Position numbers and translations under genes: made by a program. From positions 1 through 19,519 of the forward strand of contig CAMORJ010000016.1 in assembly GCA_946623775.1 (NCBI GenBank): DNA of 19,519 nt, written 5' to 3'. Position 1 is the stretch's first letter. Each line of letters begins with the position of its first letter. Positions 6,017 to 13,016 of this stretch are shown here, piece after piece. Source of the stretch: an uncultured Bacillota bacterium (GTDB taxonomy: Bacteria > Bacillota_I > Bacilli_A > RFN20 > CAG-826). The notes beneath the pieces were generated by a model. It saw only the letters and a program-made list of their open reading frames with translations, did no database searches and was not told where the DNA came from.

Positions 6017-7342
6017 ATGCAAGAACTTGACCTATCCATTTCCATTCTAAACGAGATCATCGACTCGAACGTTCCTTTCGCGGAATCTCTCCGCAAGGTG
6101 TTCCAGGCCGATGCTTCGATCCGTCCGCTCCGCTCAGCCGTAGCCGGCTTGGTCGGATGCGTGCTGCGTCACCTTATCCTTTTCGATAAACTGGCCGCTC
6201 CTTTCTCCGAATTCACCCAAGAAGAGAAAAGAAGGCTCTATTTGGGCTTAGCCAATAACTATTACTACCGCCGTTTCGACGCCGAAGCGATCAAAGCGGA
6301 AATCAAAGAGAGCCTCGGTGAGGAGAAATTCGCCCTCTGCGCCCCTTTGTTCGATAAAGCCGGCAACCCGGATTCCTACATCCCCGAAGACGTCGCCAAA
6401 GCCAGCAACGAATATTTATCGCTCCGCTACAACGTCCCCATCTGGGTCATCAAAGTGCTTGAGCACTTCGGCTATTCCAACACCTACAAGACCCTTAGGG
6501 TCTATGTCCGCCCAGCGGCCTATTATCTCCGCGCCAGGGATATGCTAAACGTCGATGAGCTGCTCGCAAGCGGCGATTATGAGAAGACCCCAGTCGAGAA
6601 GATCCTTCTCTACAAAGGCAAGAACCCGCTCCGCAAAGTGGATGCTTACCGCGAAGGCAAATTGTTCGACGAAAAGCCATTCGTCAAATGGCTCATCGAG
6701 AACAATCTCGTCCAAGAGCCCCAGGAGGTATTGCTTTATAACGGCAACGCCAGCGACTCCTTGGAACGCGAGCTCATCGAGACCTATGGCGACAAAATCG
6801 GCATGAACATCGGCGTCAAATCCGTCGACGAGAAGCTCGCCGTCAGCCGCCTCATCAAAGAGAAAGGCCTGCATAACGTCAATTTCTTCTCGGCCGACCC
6901 CCTCGCGATGGAGGCTTCGATCTCCCGCCCGCAGGATCTCGTCATCGTGAGCCCCGATTCCACCAATTTCGATTTGATTCCGCTGACCCCAGATTACCTT
7001 CTCCATTTCGATAAGCCCGGCATGGACGCTTTGTTCGAGAATCAGAAGAAAGCGCTCGAAGGCTGCGCCAAATACGTCGAAGTGGGCGGCAAACTCGTTT
7101 ACGTCATCTCCACCATCTCACAGAAAGAAGGCCACAGCACCATCGCCTCCTTCCTCCGCCAGCACGAGGAATTCGTCTTGGTCGAGGAGAAGCAGCACTT
7201 CCCGTTCGAGGAACTGTCCAGCGCCTTCTATGTTGCGATCTTGCAGAAAAAGGAGAAAGTCGTTTCGGCCGAACCCCCGATCGGTGAGCTTTCGTCCATC
7301 GCCTCCAAACCGTCGGTTTCTGCCAGCGCTGCAGCAAAATGA
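6017..7342 (+). CDS. Degenerate RsmB-like protein (probable non-catalytic rRNA m5C methyltransferase homologue)
   Basis: The 441-residue protein sits where rsmB lies in Bacilli, directly before rlmN, and follows the RsmB plan. There is a NusB-like helical N-terminus (about 1-110), then the pre-catalytic segment YNVPIWVIKVLEHFG (138-152). A Rossmann region at about 230-410 ends VGGKLVYVISTIS and later SSAFYVAILQKKE, recalling the family's PGGxLVYSTCTxS and C-terminal strands. The catalytic parts are lost. The SAM motif (DxCAAPGGKT) reads LLYNGNASDSL at 239-249. Motif IV (DAPCSG) reads SPDSTNF at 312-318. The motif VI cysteine aligns with Ser365. RsmB normally methylates C967 of 16S rRNA; this protein probably cannot. 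A Ser/Ala/Pro-rich tail follows residue 415. AGGAGG lies ten bases before the ATG. The frame is intact, so it appears maintained. Confidence 0.8.
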   Translation: MQELDLSISILNEIIDSNVPFAESLRKVFQADASIRPLRSAVAGLVGCVLRHLILFDKLAAPFSEFTQEEKRRLYLGLANNYYYRRFDAEAIKAEIKESLGEEKFALCAPLFDKAGNPDSYIPEDVAKASNEYLSLRYNVPIWVIKVLEHFGYSNTYKTLRVYVRPAAYYLRARDMLNVDELLASGDYEKTPVEKILLYKGKNPLRKVDAYREGKLFDEKPFVKWLIENNLVQEPQEVLLYNGNASDSLERELIETYGDKIGMNIGVKSVDEKLAVSRLIKEKGLHNVNFFSADPLAMEASISRPQDLVIVSPDSTNFDLIPLTPDYLLHFDKPGMDALFENQKKALEGCAKYVEVGGKLVYVISTISQKEGHSTIASFLRQHEEFVLVEEKQHFPFEELSSAFYVAILQKKEKVVSAEPPIGELSSIASKPSVSASAAAK

Positions 7343-8397
7343 AGAAAAACATCTTCGACTACACCCTTTCCGGCTTGACGGAAGAATTCGTTTCCCGCGG
7401 GCAGACCAAGTTCCGCGGGAAGCAGATTTTCCAGTGGGTCTACCAAAAACGCGTTTTCGATTTCTCCGCCATGAGCGACGTCTCCAAGGCGTTCCGCGAG
7501 GAACTCGACCGCGACTTTTGCATTTCCATCCCGAAGATCTACACCAAGCAGGAATCCGAAGACGGAACCATCAAACTATTGCTTGAACTGGAAGACGGCG
7601 CGAAGGTCGAAACCGTCTTGATGCCATACCGCTACGGCAACGCCGTCTGCGTATCGAGCCAAGTCGGCTGCAACATGGGCTGTGCCTTCTGCGCGTCCGG
7701 CCTGCTCAAAAAGGAAAGGAACCTCACCGTTGCCGAAATGGTGGGGGAGGTCATGGCGATCGCCGAGATTCTGCGCGAGACCAAAAACGCGACCGTGACC
7801 CATATCGACGTCATGGGCACGGGCGAGCCTTTCGACAATTTCGATAACGTCATGTCCTTCCTGGACATCATGAACGAGCCCTTTGGCTTGGCGATCGGAT
7901 CAAGGCATATCACCGTCTCGACCTGCGGACTCATCCCGGGCATCAAGAAATACGGCGAGGATAAGCGTCAGTTCAACCTGGCGTTGTCCCTCCATGCGCC
8001 CAACGATGAAATCCGCCGCCAGATCATGCCCGTCTCCCGCGCATACCCGATCGATGACCTATTGGATTCCCTTGCCGTCTATCAGGAAAACGGCGGCAGG
8101 AGAGTCACCCTCGAATATATCCTCCTCCGCGATTTGAATGACACGATCGCCTGCGCGGATGAGCTGGCTTCCATCATAAAGAAGCACCACGTGTATGCAT
8201 TAATCAACCTGATTCCCTATAACGAAGTCAAGGAAAAGCCTTATCGCCGCAGCAGCAGGGATAGGGTCAAAGCCTTCGCCGACCGCCTTATCAAGCACGG
8301 CCTCAACGCCACGATCCGCAAAGAGTTCGGCGGCGATATCGATGCCGCCTGCGGCCAGCTCAGGGTGAAAACCGCAGCCAGCGAGGTTAAGCCATGA
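7339..8397 (+). CDS. rlmN: Dual-specificity RNA methyltransferase RlmN
   Basis: RlmN is a radical-SAM enzyme that methylates C2 of A2503 in 23S rRNA and A37 in some tRNAs. The 352-residue protein has the radical-SAM cluster CNMGCAFC (C111, C115, C118), followed by MGTGEPFDNFDNV at 159-171. Cys338 in DAACGQLR matches the C-terminal cysteine that is transiently methylated in the reaction. An N-terminal domain with RGKQIFQWVYQKR (26-38) is typical of the family. Length and motifs are complete. The ATG overlaps the stop of the RsmB-like gene (ATGA at 7339-7342) and has no clear Shine-Dalgarno, so translation is probably coupled. The stop overlaps the phosphatase start in the same way. Confidence 0.96.
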   Translation: MKKNIFDYTLSGLTEEFVSRGQTKFRGKQIFQWVYQKRVFDFSAMSDVSKAFREELDRDFCISIPKIYTKQESEDGTIKLLLELEDGAKVETVLMPYRYGNAVCVSSQVGCNMGCAFCASGLLKKERNLTVAEMVGEVMAIAEILRETKNATVTHIDVMGTGEPFDNFDNVMSFLDIMNEPFGLAIGSRHITVSTCGLIPGIKKYGEDKRQFNLALSLHAPNDEIRRQIMPVSRAYPIDDLLDSLAVYQENGGRRVTLEYILLRDLNDTIACADELASIIKKHHVYALINLIPYNEVKEKPYRRSSRDRVKAFADRLIKHGLNATIRKEFGGDIDAACGQLRVKTAASEVKP

Positions 8398-9146
8398 GCG
8401 GCAAGGTCTACAAAGGCGCGTTCGCCTTCAAAACCGATATCGGCAAGATTCGCATCAACAATGAGGATCAGGCTTTCGTCGCGGTCAATGGCCATGGCGA
8501 AGTCCTGCTTTGCGTCTGCGATGGCATGGGCGGGCAGAACAAAGGGGATTATGCATCAAAAATGGCATCCTCCATGCTTTCATCGGCTTTTTTGGAAAAG
8601 AAAAAGACTTCGCCCTTCTTCGCGAAGTCTTGGCTTGTCAAAGCCATCAAAAAAGCCAATGCAGCCATCTATAAAGAAGCGACCTCGAATCCTGTTTATT
8701 CCGAGATGGGGACGACCTGCGTCTGCGTCATGATCTGCCAAAACCGCTTGATCGTCGCTAACGTCGGCGATTCAAGGGCCTATTCGTTCTATAACGGAAG
8801 GCTGGGAAAACTGACGGAAGACCAGACTTACGTCGATTATCTTCTGAGGACCGGCAAAATCGAAGAGACCGAAACGGCCACCCGCAGCGATCGCCATGTA
8901 TTGATGAATGCCCTCGGCATCTATCCATCCGCATCGCTGGACAGCAAAATCGTTCCTTACTATGGAGAATCGATTTTGCTATGCAGCGATGGTTTGTACA
9001 ACAATCTCTCCGAGAGCGAGATCAGGGCTTGCCTCGGGACGGAAGACCGCCCTGACGAAAAGGTGAATACCTTGATATTCGAAGCAAACGAACACGGCGG
9101 AAGCGACAATATCGCCGTTGCATATTGGGAGTGCGTCAATGATTAA
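8394..9146 (+). CDS. prpC: PP2C-family Ser/Thr protein phosphatase (PrpC/Stp)
   Basis: A soluble, metal-dependent PP2C phosphatase of 250 residues, the usual size of bacterial PrpC/Stp. Motifs in order are INNED (21-25), CDGMGG (42-47) with metal ligand Asp43, EMGTTCV (104-110), VGDSRAY (124-130), HVLMNALG (168-175), CSDGL (197-201) with Asp199, and GGSDNIAVA (235-243) with Asp238. In Bacilli this enzyme reverses phosphorylation by the neighbouring Hanks-type kinase, affecting cell wall and translation targets. The gene starts in an ATGA overlap with rlmN and overlaps the kinase gene by eight bases, so the antagonistic pair should be made together. No residue expected for metal binding appears to be missing. 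Confidence 0.95.
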   Translation: MSGKVYKGAFAFKTDIGKIRINNEDQAFVAVNGHGEVLLCVCDGMGGQNKGDYASKMASSMLSSAFLEKKKTSPFFAKSWLVKAIKKANAAIYKEATSNPVYSEMGTTCVCVMICQNRLIVANVGDSRAYSFYNGRLGKLTEDQTYVDYLLRTGKIEETETATRSDRHVLMNALGIYPSASLDSKIVPYYGESILLCSDGLYNNLSESEIRACLGTEDRPDEKVNTLIFEANEHGGSDNIAVAYWECVND

Positions 9147-10011
9147 GATCGGTGACAAAATCGATGACCGTTATCGCATCCTTTCCCGTATCGCGACGGG
9201 CGGCATGGCCGATGTCTATGAGGCTTATGACCTGCTCGGGAAGCGGAACGTCTCCATCAAGGTCATGAAGGAAGAGCTGCTCAAGAACCCGCTGAATGCG
9301 GCGCGCTTCAAAAACGAAGCGGCGACGGCGGCAAGCCTGAATCATCCCAACATCGTCCGCGTATATGGACGCGGCATGATTGAGAATCGCCCCTATATGG
9401 CCAACGAATATGTCCGCGGGCAAACGCTGCGCGATAAGCTCAATTTCGCGATTTCGCTTTCCCTTGCGGATGCATGCGAGGTCATGCTGCAGCTGACCGC
9501 AGGCGCGGATTATATCCATAAGCACGGCATCGTCCATCGCGACATAAAGCCCGATAACCTCTTCTACCTTGCGGACGGAACCGTCAAGATATCCGATTTC
9601 GGCATCGCCGCCCAAATCGGATATGAATCGCAGGACGATTCGGTTCCGGGCACAATCTATTATTGCGCTCCCGAAATGCTGACCGGCGGGCCCGCATCGA
9701 TCGCAAACGATATCTATTCCATGGGCATCGTGTTCTATGAATGCCTTACCGGCAGGGTTCCTTTCGATGGGCAGACCCCGGAGGAAGTGGCGATGAAGCA
9801 AATCAAGAAACGCTTCCCCGAGCCCAGCAAATCCGTGCCATCCTTGCCTCGCTCCATCGATAAGATCATCATCACAGCATGCCGCACGCGCGCGGATGAG
9901 CGCTTCATCAGCGCCGCGCAGATGCACCAAGCGATCCTCGACGCGATGGCGGATAAGGACAATTTCAAAGAGAGGAAAGGTCTTTTCTCAAAGATCTTTG
10001 GGTTCAAATGA
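9139..10011 (+). CDS. Hanks-type Ser/Thr protein kinase without membrane or PASTA part
   Basis: This 290-residue protein consists almost entirely of a protein kinase domain. It has the glycine-rich loop IATGGMADVYEAY (18-30), Lys41 in VSIKVMK, a helix-C Glu60, HRDIKPDN (133-140), DFG (153-155), APE (177-179) and Asp191, so it should be active. It lies where prkC (pknB/stkP) lies in Bacilli, just after the PP2C gene. PrkC usually exceeds 600 residues because a transmembrane helix and extracellular PASTA repeats sense muropeptides. Here the protein ends 20 residues after the kinase domain with a short basic, aromatic tail (KERKGLFSKIFGFK) that might touch the membrane. Start ATG 9139 fits the domain boundary better than the in-frame ATG at 9118. 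It overlaps prpC by eight bases and rpe by ATGA. Confidence 0.93.
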   Translation: MIKIGDKIDDRYRILSRIATGGMADVYEAYDLLGKRNVSIKVMKEELLKNPLNAARFKNEAATAASLNHPNIVRVYGRGMIENRPYMANEYVRGQTLRDKLNFAISLSLADACEVMLQLTAGADYIHKHGIVHRDIKPDNLFYLADGTVKISDFGIAAQIGYESQDDSVPGTIYYCAPEMLTGGPASIANDIYSMGIVFYECLTGRVPFDGQTPEEVAMKQIKKRFPEPSKSVPSLPRSIDKIIITACRTRADERFISAAQMHQAILDAMADKDNFKERKGLFSKIFGFK

Positions 10012-10655
10012 TCGTCGCGCCTTCCATTCTTTCGGCTGACCCAAGCAAGCTAGGCGATGAGATCAAAATCTTCGCCGAGGCCGGCTCCCAATACATCCAC
10101 CTCGATGTGATGGATGGCGTTTTCGTTAGGCGAGAAACTCACTTCAGCCCCGATTTCGTGAAGGGCATGCATACGGATTTGGTGAAAGACACCCATTTGA
10201 TGGTGGCCGACCCTCTGCGCAAAATCCCGCTATACGCTGCGGCTGGAAGCGACAACATCACCTTCCATTTCGAAGCGTGCCGCGGCCAAACGGAAATCCA
10301 TGAATGCATCAAACTGATCCATCTCCTTGGCAAGAAAGCAGGATTGTCCATCAAACCCAATACGCCGGTCGAATCATATCTGCCGTTCTTAGATGAAATC
10401 GATTTGGCCCTCATCATGTCGGTTGAGCCTGGCGAAGGCGGCCAATCGTTCATGGAAAAATCTCTCGAGAGGATTGCCTGGCTTGCGGAAAAACGCAAAG
10501 ACGGCTACCGCTACCTTATCGAGGTTGATGGAGGCATCAATCTTGAAACAGGCAGGAAATGCGCCGAAGCAGGCGTGGATATCCTTGTTTCCGGAACCTA
10601 TATCGTCCGCGCTGAGCATCCTGCAGAAAGAGTGAAGGACTTGCTGGCATTATGA
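10008..10655 (+). CDS. rpe: Ribulose-phosphate 3-epimerase
   Basis: This TIM-barrel enzyme interconverts ribulose-5-phosphate and xylulose-5-phosphate in the pentose phosphate pathway. The 215-residue protein starts MIVAPSILSAD. It shows metal ligands His31 and Asp33 (HLDVMDG), His63 (DTHLMVADP) and Asp174 (EVDGGIN), plus the phosphate-binding end VSGTYIV. The loop usually written VNPGFGGQ reads VEPGEGGQ (139-146), and the segment after the first metal site reads VFVRRETHFSP instead of the common HFVPNITFGP. Function is still expected, but the protein is divergent and a related hexulose-phosphate epimerase activity cannot be excluded. The start overlaps the kinase stop as ATGA. In Bacillus, rsgA lies between prkC and rpe; here it is missing. 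Confidence 0.92.
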   Translation: MIVAPSILSADPSKLGDEIKIFAEAGSQYIHLDVMDGVFVRRETHFSPDFVKGMHTDLVKDTHLMVADPLRKIPLYAAAGSDNITFHFEACRGQTEIHECIKLIHLLGKKAGLSIKPNTPVESYLPFLDEIDLALIMSVEPGEGGQSFMEKSLERIAWLAEKRKDGYRYLIEVDGGINLETGRKCAEAGVDILVSGTYIVRAEHPAERVKDLLAL

Positions 10656-11350
10656 AGGCCTATGCATTGTTTGGCATATTCGTCGCAGCTATAGTGCTCT
10701 TTTTCGCGCTGTATCTTATCTTCGGCAGACTCCATTACAAGAAGAAGACCAATGGTCAGCGCTATGACTATCTGACGATGTTCCCGTTCGAGATGTCGGA
10801 AGGGGAGTCGCCCTTTATGCCTGCGACCAGGATCTTCTTGGCTCTGTTCCAAATCGCGACGGTTCTTGGTTCCATCTATTTGATCTATCTATTCCCGTCC
10901 TTCAATTACATGATCGGCATCGTCATCATCTATGGCGTTTCCTGCCTTTTGAAAGCGGGAGGCTCTTTGATGATGAACTTCGCCCCCGCCTATGCGGGCA
11001 AACCTCATCTATTATCATTCGTCGGCTATTTGGCGGCATTCGCTTTGTCCGAGGCCTTGGCGGGAATCTGCTTCCTCAACCTCAGAGGTTTCTCCTCCCC
11101 ATTGGCTTTGACCTTCACGATCATCTCATTCATCCTGGCTCTGTGCGGAATGCTTTTCGCGGCGAATCCGAGGATGAGCAAGTGGGCCAACCTCAAGTCC
11201 ACGATGGAGCAGGATGGATCGATCACGACCTCACGCCCCCGCCCATTTGTCTTGGCGGCGTCGGAGTGGGGATTGACCCTTTTGGATCTGCTTGGCATTT
11301 TGACTTCGGTCATCGGGTTCTTCGTCATCGCCATCATCTCTGCGCAGTAG
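10652..11350 (+). CDS. Uncharacterised membrane protein, six predicted helices
   Basis: I do not recognise a family. The 232-residue protein has six probable transmembrane segments at about 4-25, 59-80, 86-108, 119-142, 150-171 and 207-229. A polar, basic/aromatic loop lies after the first (RLHYKKKTNGQRYDY) and a polar loop lies before the last (KSTMEQDGSITTSRPRP). No enzymatic or transporter motif stands out. It begins in an ATGA overlap with rpe and is the last gene of the rightward block, followed by a strong terminator. In Bacillus the gene after rpe is thiN (thiamin pyrophosphokinase), and this product is unrelated to it. Co-translation with the kinase/phosphatase pair makes it a possible partner or target, but that is speculation. 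Confidence 0.85.
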   Translation: MKAYALFGIFVAAIVLFFALYLIFGRLHYKKKTNGQRYDYLTMFPFEMSEGESPFMPATRIFLALFQIATVLGSIYLIYLFPSFNYMIGIVIIYGVSCLLKAGGSLMMNFAPAYAGKPHLLSFVGYLAAFALSEALAGICFLNLRGFSSPLALTFTIISFILALCGMLFAANPRMSKWANLKSTMEQDGSITTSRPRPFVLAASEWGLTLLDLLGILTSVIGFFVIAIISAQ

Positions 11351-11360
11351 GCAGGATACG

Positions 11361-11388
11361 AAAAAGCGGCCGGATGGCCGCAATTTTT
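11361..11388. terminator. Bidirectional terminator between the rightward block and rpmB
   Basis: GCGGCC (11366-11371) and GGCCGC (11376-11381) form a six-base GC stem around GGAT. A5 lies on the left and ATTTTT on the right, giving a T-run in the RNA of either strand. It serves the membrane-protein gene on the plus strand and rpmB on the minus strand. Confidence 0.85.
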
Positions 11389-11423
11389 CAAATCGTTTTT
11401 AGAGCGTCGCGATGAAAAGGGGA

Positions 11424-11639
11424 TTACTTATCGCCTTCGGGCTTCTGCTGGGCCTTGATGGTCTTGTTGAGGGTGCGGTAAGCACGCGCAGACATACGGA
11501 CTTCGACCATCTGTCCATCGATGTTGACTTTGTACTTCTGGAGATTGACATTCCAGCGACGGCGGGTAGCCCTCAGAGAGTGGCTGCGCGCATTGCCGCT
11601 GACCGGGCCTTTTCCGGTGACGGGGCATACTCTTGACAT
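11424..11639 (-). CDS. rpmB: 50S ribosomal protein L28
   Basis: This 71-residue protein is L28 of the large ribosomal subunit. It starts MSRVCPVTGKGPVSGNARSH, followed by the basic stretch LRATRRRWNVNLQ and the conserved MVEVRMSARAYRTLNK. Only one cysteine (Cys5) remains, so it is the zinc-free or depleted form. The start at 11639 is set by GAGAGG eight bases upstream and by homology; a frame reaching 11726 runs through the promoter and is rejected. The gene is leftward, isolated and monocistronic, with its own promoter and a shared terminator. In Bacillus, rpmB lies beyond rpe/thiN and next to the yloU genes, so its presence here confirms the conserved region, though its downstream partners are gone. 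Confidence 0.95.
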   Translation of the reverse strand: MSRVCPVTGKGPVSGNARSHSLRATRRRWNVNLQKYKVNIDGQMVEVRMSARAYRTLNKTIKAQQKPEGDK

Positions 11640-11673
11640 ATTAAATACCTCTCGCGCTCTAAACGCGTGGGTA

Positions 11674-11702
11674 ATATTAGCATACGCCCACTCGATAGGC
11701 AA
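11674..11702 (-). promoter_or_regulatory. rpmB promoter, TTGCCT-N17-TAATAT
   Basis: On the minus strand a -35 TTGCCT (11697-11702) and a -10 TAATAT (11674-11679) are separated by exactly 17 bases. The leader of about 28 bases carries the GAGAGG binding site (11648-11653), so this gene, unlike gmk and leuS, has a normal leader. Confidence 0.65.
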
Positions 11703-11774
11703 ATATTTATTTGACAATCTCGTCATGCCTCCGCGATTTTTGGCTATTTAATCGGCATTCCCGCGCAAATAATG

Positions 11775-11802
11775 CAATTAAAGACTCAAAACGTACAATT
11801 AA
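11775..11802 (+). repeat. Short direct repeat CAATTAA x2, 21-base period, upstream of glgC
   Basis: CAATTAA occurs at 11775-11781 and 11796-11802, exactly 21 bases (two helical turns) apart, in the otherwise empty AT-rich stretch between the divergent rpmB and glgC genes. Same-face spacing suits a dimeric or tandemly bound regulator. The short length means chance is quite possible. Confidence 0.35.
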
Positions 11803-11814
11803 TGCCTTTTCGCC

Positions 11815-11843
11815 TTTATACGTCCGCGCGCATCATGTAAAAT
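11815..11843 (+). promoter_or_regulatory. Candidate glgC promoter
   Basis: TAAAAT (11838-11843) with a weak TTTATA (11815-11820) at 17 bases is one option. TATACG (11817-11822) is another -10 candidate. Neither is strong, which would fit a promoter needing an activator. The leader includes AAGGAGGT just before the ATG at 11875. Confidence 0.3.
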
Positions 11844-11874
11844 GTTAGGCGCTCAAATATCCAAGGAGGTTTGC

Positions 11875-13011
11875 ATGGGTATACAGATAGCTGCCATGAT
11901 TCTGGCGGGAGGCAAGGGAACTCGCCTCAAAGCTTTAACGCGCAAGACCGCAAAGCCGGCGGTCAGCTATGGAGGAAAGTATCGCATCATCGATTTCCCT
12001 CTCTCCAACTGCGCGAATTCCAATATCAACCACGTCGGCGTTTTGACTCAATATGAATCCAGCGAGCTCAACACCTACATCGGCAACGGCAAGAACTGGG
12101 GCCTCAACGGCGTCAATTCCTTGACCTCGGTCTTGACTCCGAAACAGACGGAGGAGGGTTCGAACTGGTATAAAGGAACCGCCGACGCCATCTATCAGAA
12201 CATCGACTGGCTCGATCAAATCGACCCAGACTATGTCTTGATCCTTTCGGGCGACCACATCTATTGCACGACCTTCGACGCGATGCTCGCCCGCCATAAG
12301 GCTTCGAAAGCCGACTGCACCATCTCGGTCTATCCGGTCCCGATGGAAGAAGCGAGCCGCTTCGGCATCCTGGAGACCGACGAGAACGGCATCATCACCG
12401 CGTTCAAGGAAAAACCCAAGGTCCCGAAGAGCAATCTCGCCTCCATGGGCATCTATATCTTCACCTACAAAGTCCTCAGGGCATGCCTGGTGGAAGACGC
12501 CAAAGACGAATCATCCGACCATGACTTCGGAAAGAACATCATCCCGATGATGATGGCCTCTGGCAAGAAACTGGTGTCCTATACCTTCCATGGCTATTGG
12601 AAAGACGTCGGAACCATCTCCTCCCTCCATCAGGCCAACATGGATCTCCTCCTTTCCGGCGATCCGGCCGTGAACCTATTCACCATCCAAGCAAACCAAA
12701 CGATCTACACCGAAGATAACCACGCCCATCCGCAATACATCGGGCCCAACGCATCGGTCCGCGATTCCTTGGTCAACCAAGGCGCCGAGATCGAAGGCAG
12801 CATCGACCACTGCGTCGTCTCAAGCGACGTATTAGTCGAGGAAGGGGCGGTTGTGCGCAACTGCGTATTGATGCAGGGCAGCGTCATTTCCAAAGGCGCC
12901 CACGTCGAGAACGCCATGATCGCGCCGTATAGCCTCGTCGAGCCCGGCGAGGAAATGATCGGCAAACCGGACGATATCTTGCTCATCGCCAACGCGAAAG
13001 GGAGGAACTAA
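11875..13011 (+). CDS. glgC: Glucose-1-phosphate adenylyltransferase, catalytic subunit
   Basis: GlgC makes ADP-glucose from glucose-1-phosphate and ATP, the committed step of bacterial glycogen synthesis. The 378-residue protein has the nucleotidyltransferase signature AGGKGTRL (11-18), then KPAVSYGGKYRIIDFPLSNC (from 27), the sugar-binding FKEKP segment, and a C-terminal left-handed beta-helix region with repeated V/A-x-N-C/S turns. The start MGIQIAAMIL is chosen because AAGGAGG lies five to six bases before it; the in-frame ATG at 11842 is inside the leader. It is followed five bases later by glgD, and in Bacilli the active enzyme is a GlgC-GlgD complex. Third codon positions are strongly C-rich, suggesting good expression (by eye only). 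Confidence 0.95.
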   Translation: MGIQIAAMILAGGKGTRLKALTRKTAKPAVSYGGKYRIIDFPLSNCANSNINHVGVLTQYESSELNTYIGNGKNWGLNGVNSLTSVLTPKQTEEGSNWYKGTADAIYQNIDWLDQIDPDYVLILSGDHIYCTTFDAMLARHKASKADCTISVYPVPMEEASRFGILETDENGIITAFKEKPKVPKSNLASMGIYIFTYKVLRACLVEDAKDESSDHDFGKNIIPMMMASGKKLVSYTFHGYWKDVGTISSLHQANMDLLLSGDPAVNLFTIQANQTIYTEDNHAHPQYIGPNASVRDSLVNQGAEIEGSIDHCVVSSDVLVEEGAVVRNCVLMQGSVISKGAHVENAMIAPYSLVEPGEEMIGKPDDILLIANAKGRN

Positions 13012-13016
13012 GACCT

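Noticed and set aside
9136..9930. Long minus-strand open frame opposite the kinase gene
   Set aside because: It is antisense to a clear kinase, has no binding site or family match, and long antisense frames are expected from the codon bias here.
11424..11726. Longer rpmB product starting at 11726
   Set aside because: The extra residues run through the rpmB promoter; L28 normally starts at the internal Met with GAGAGG before it.
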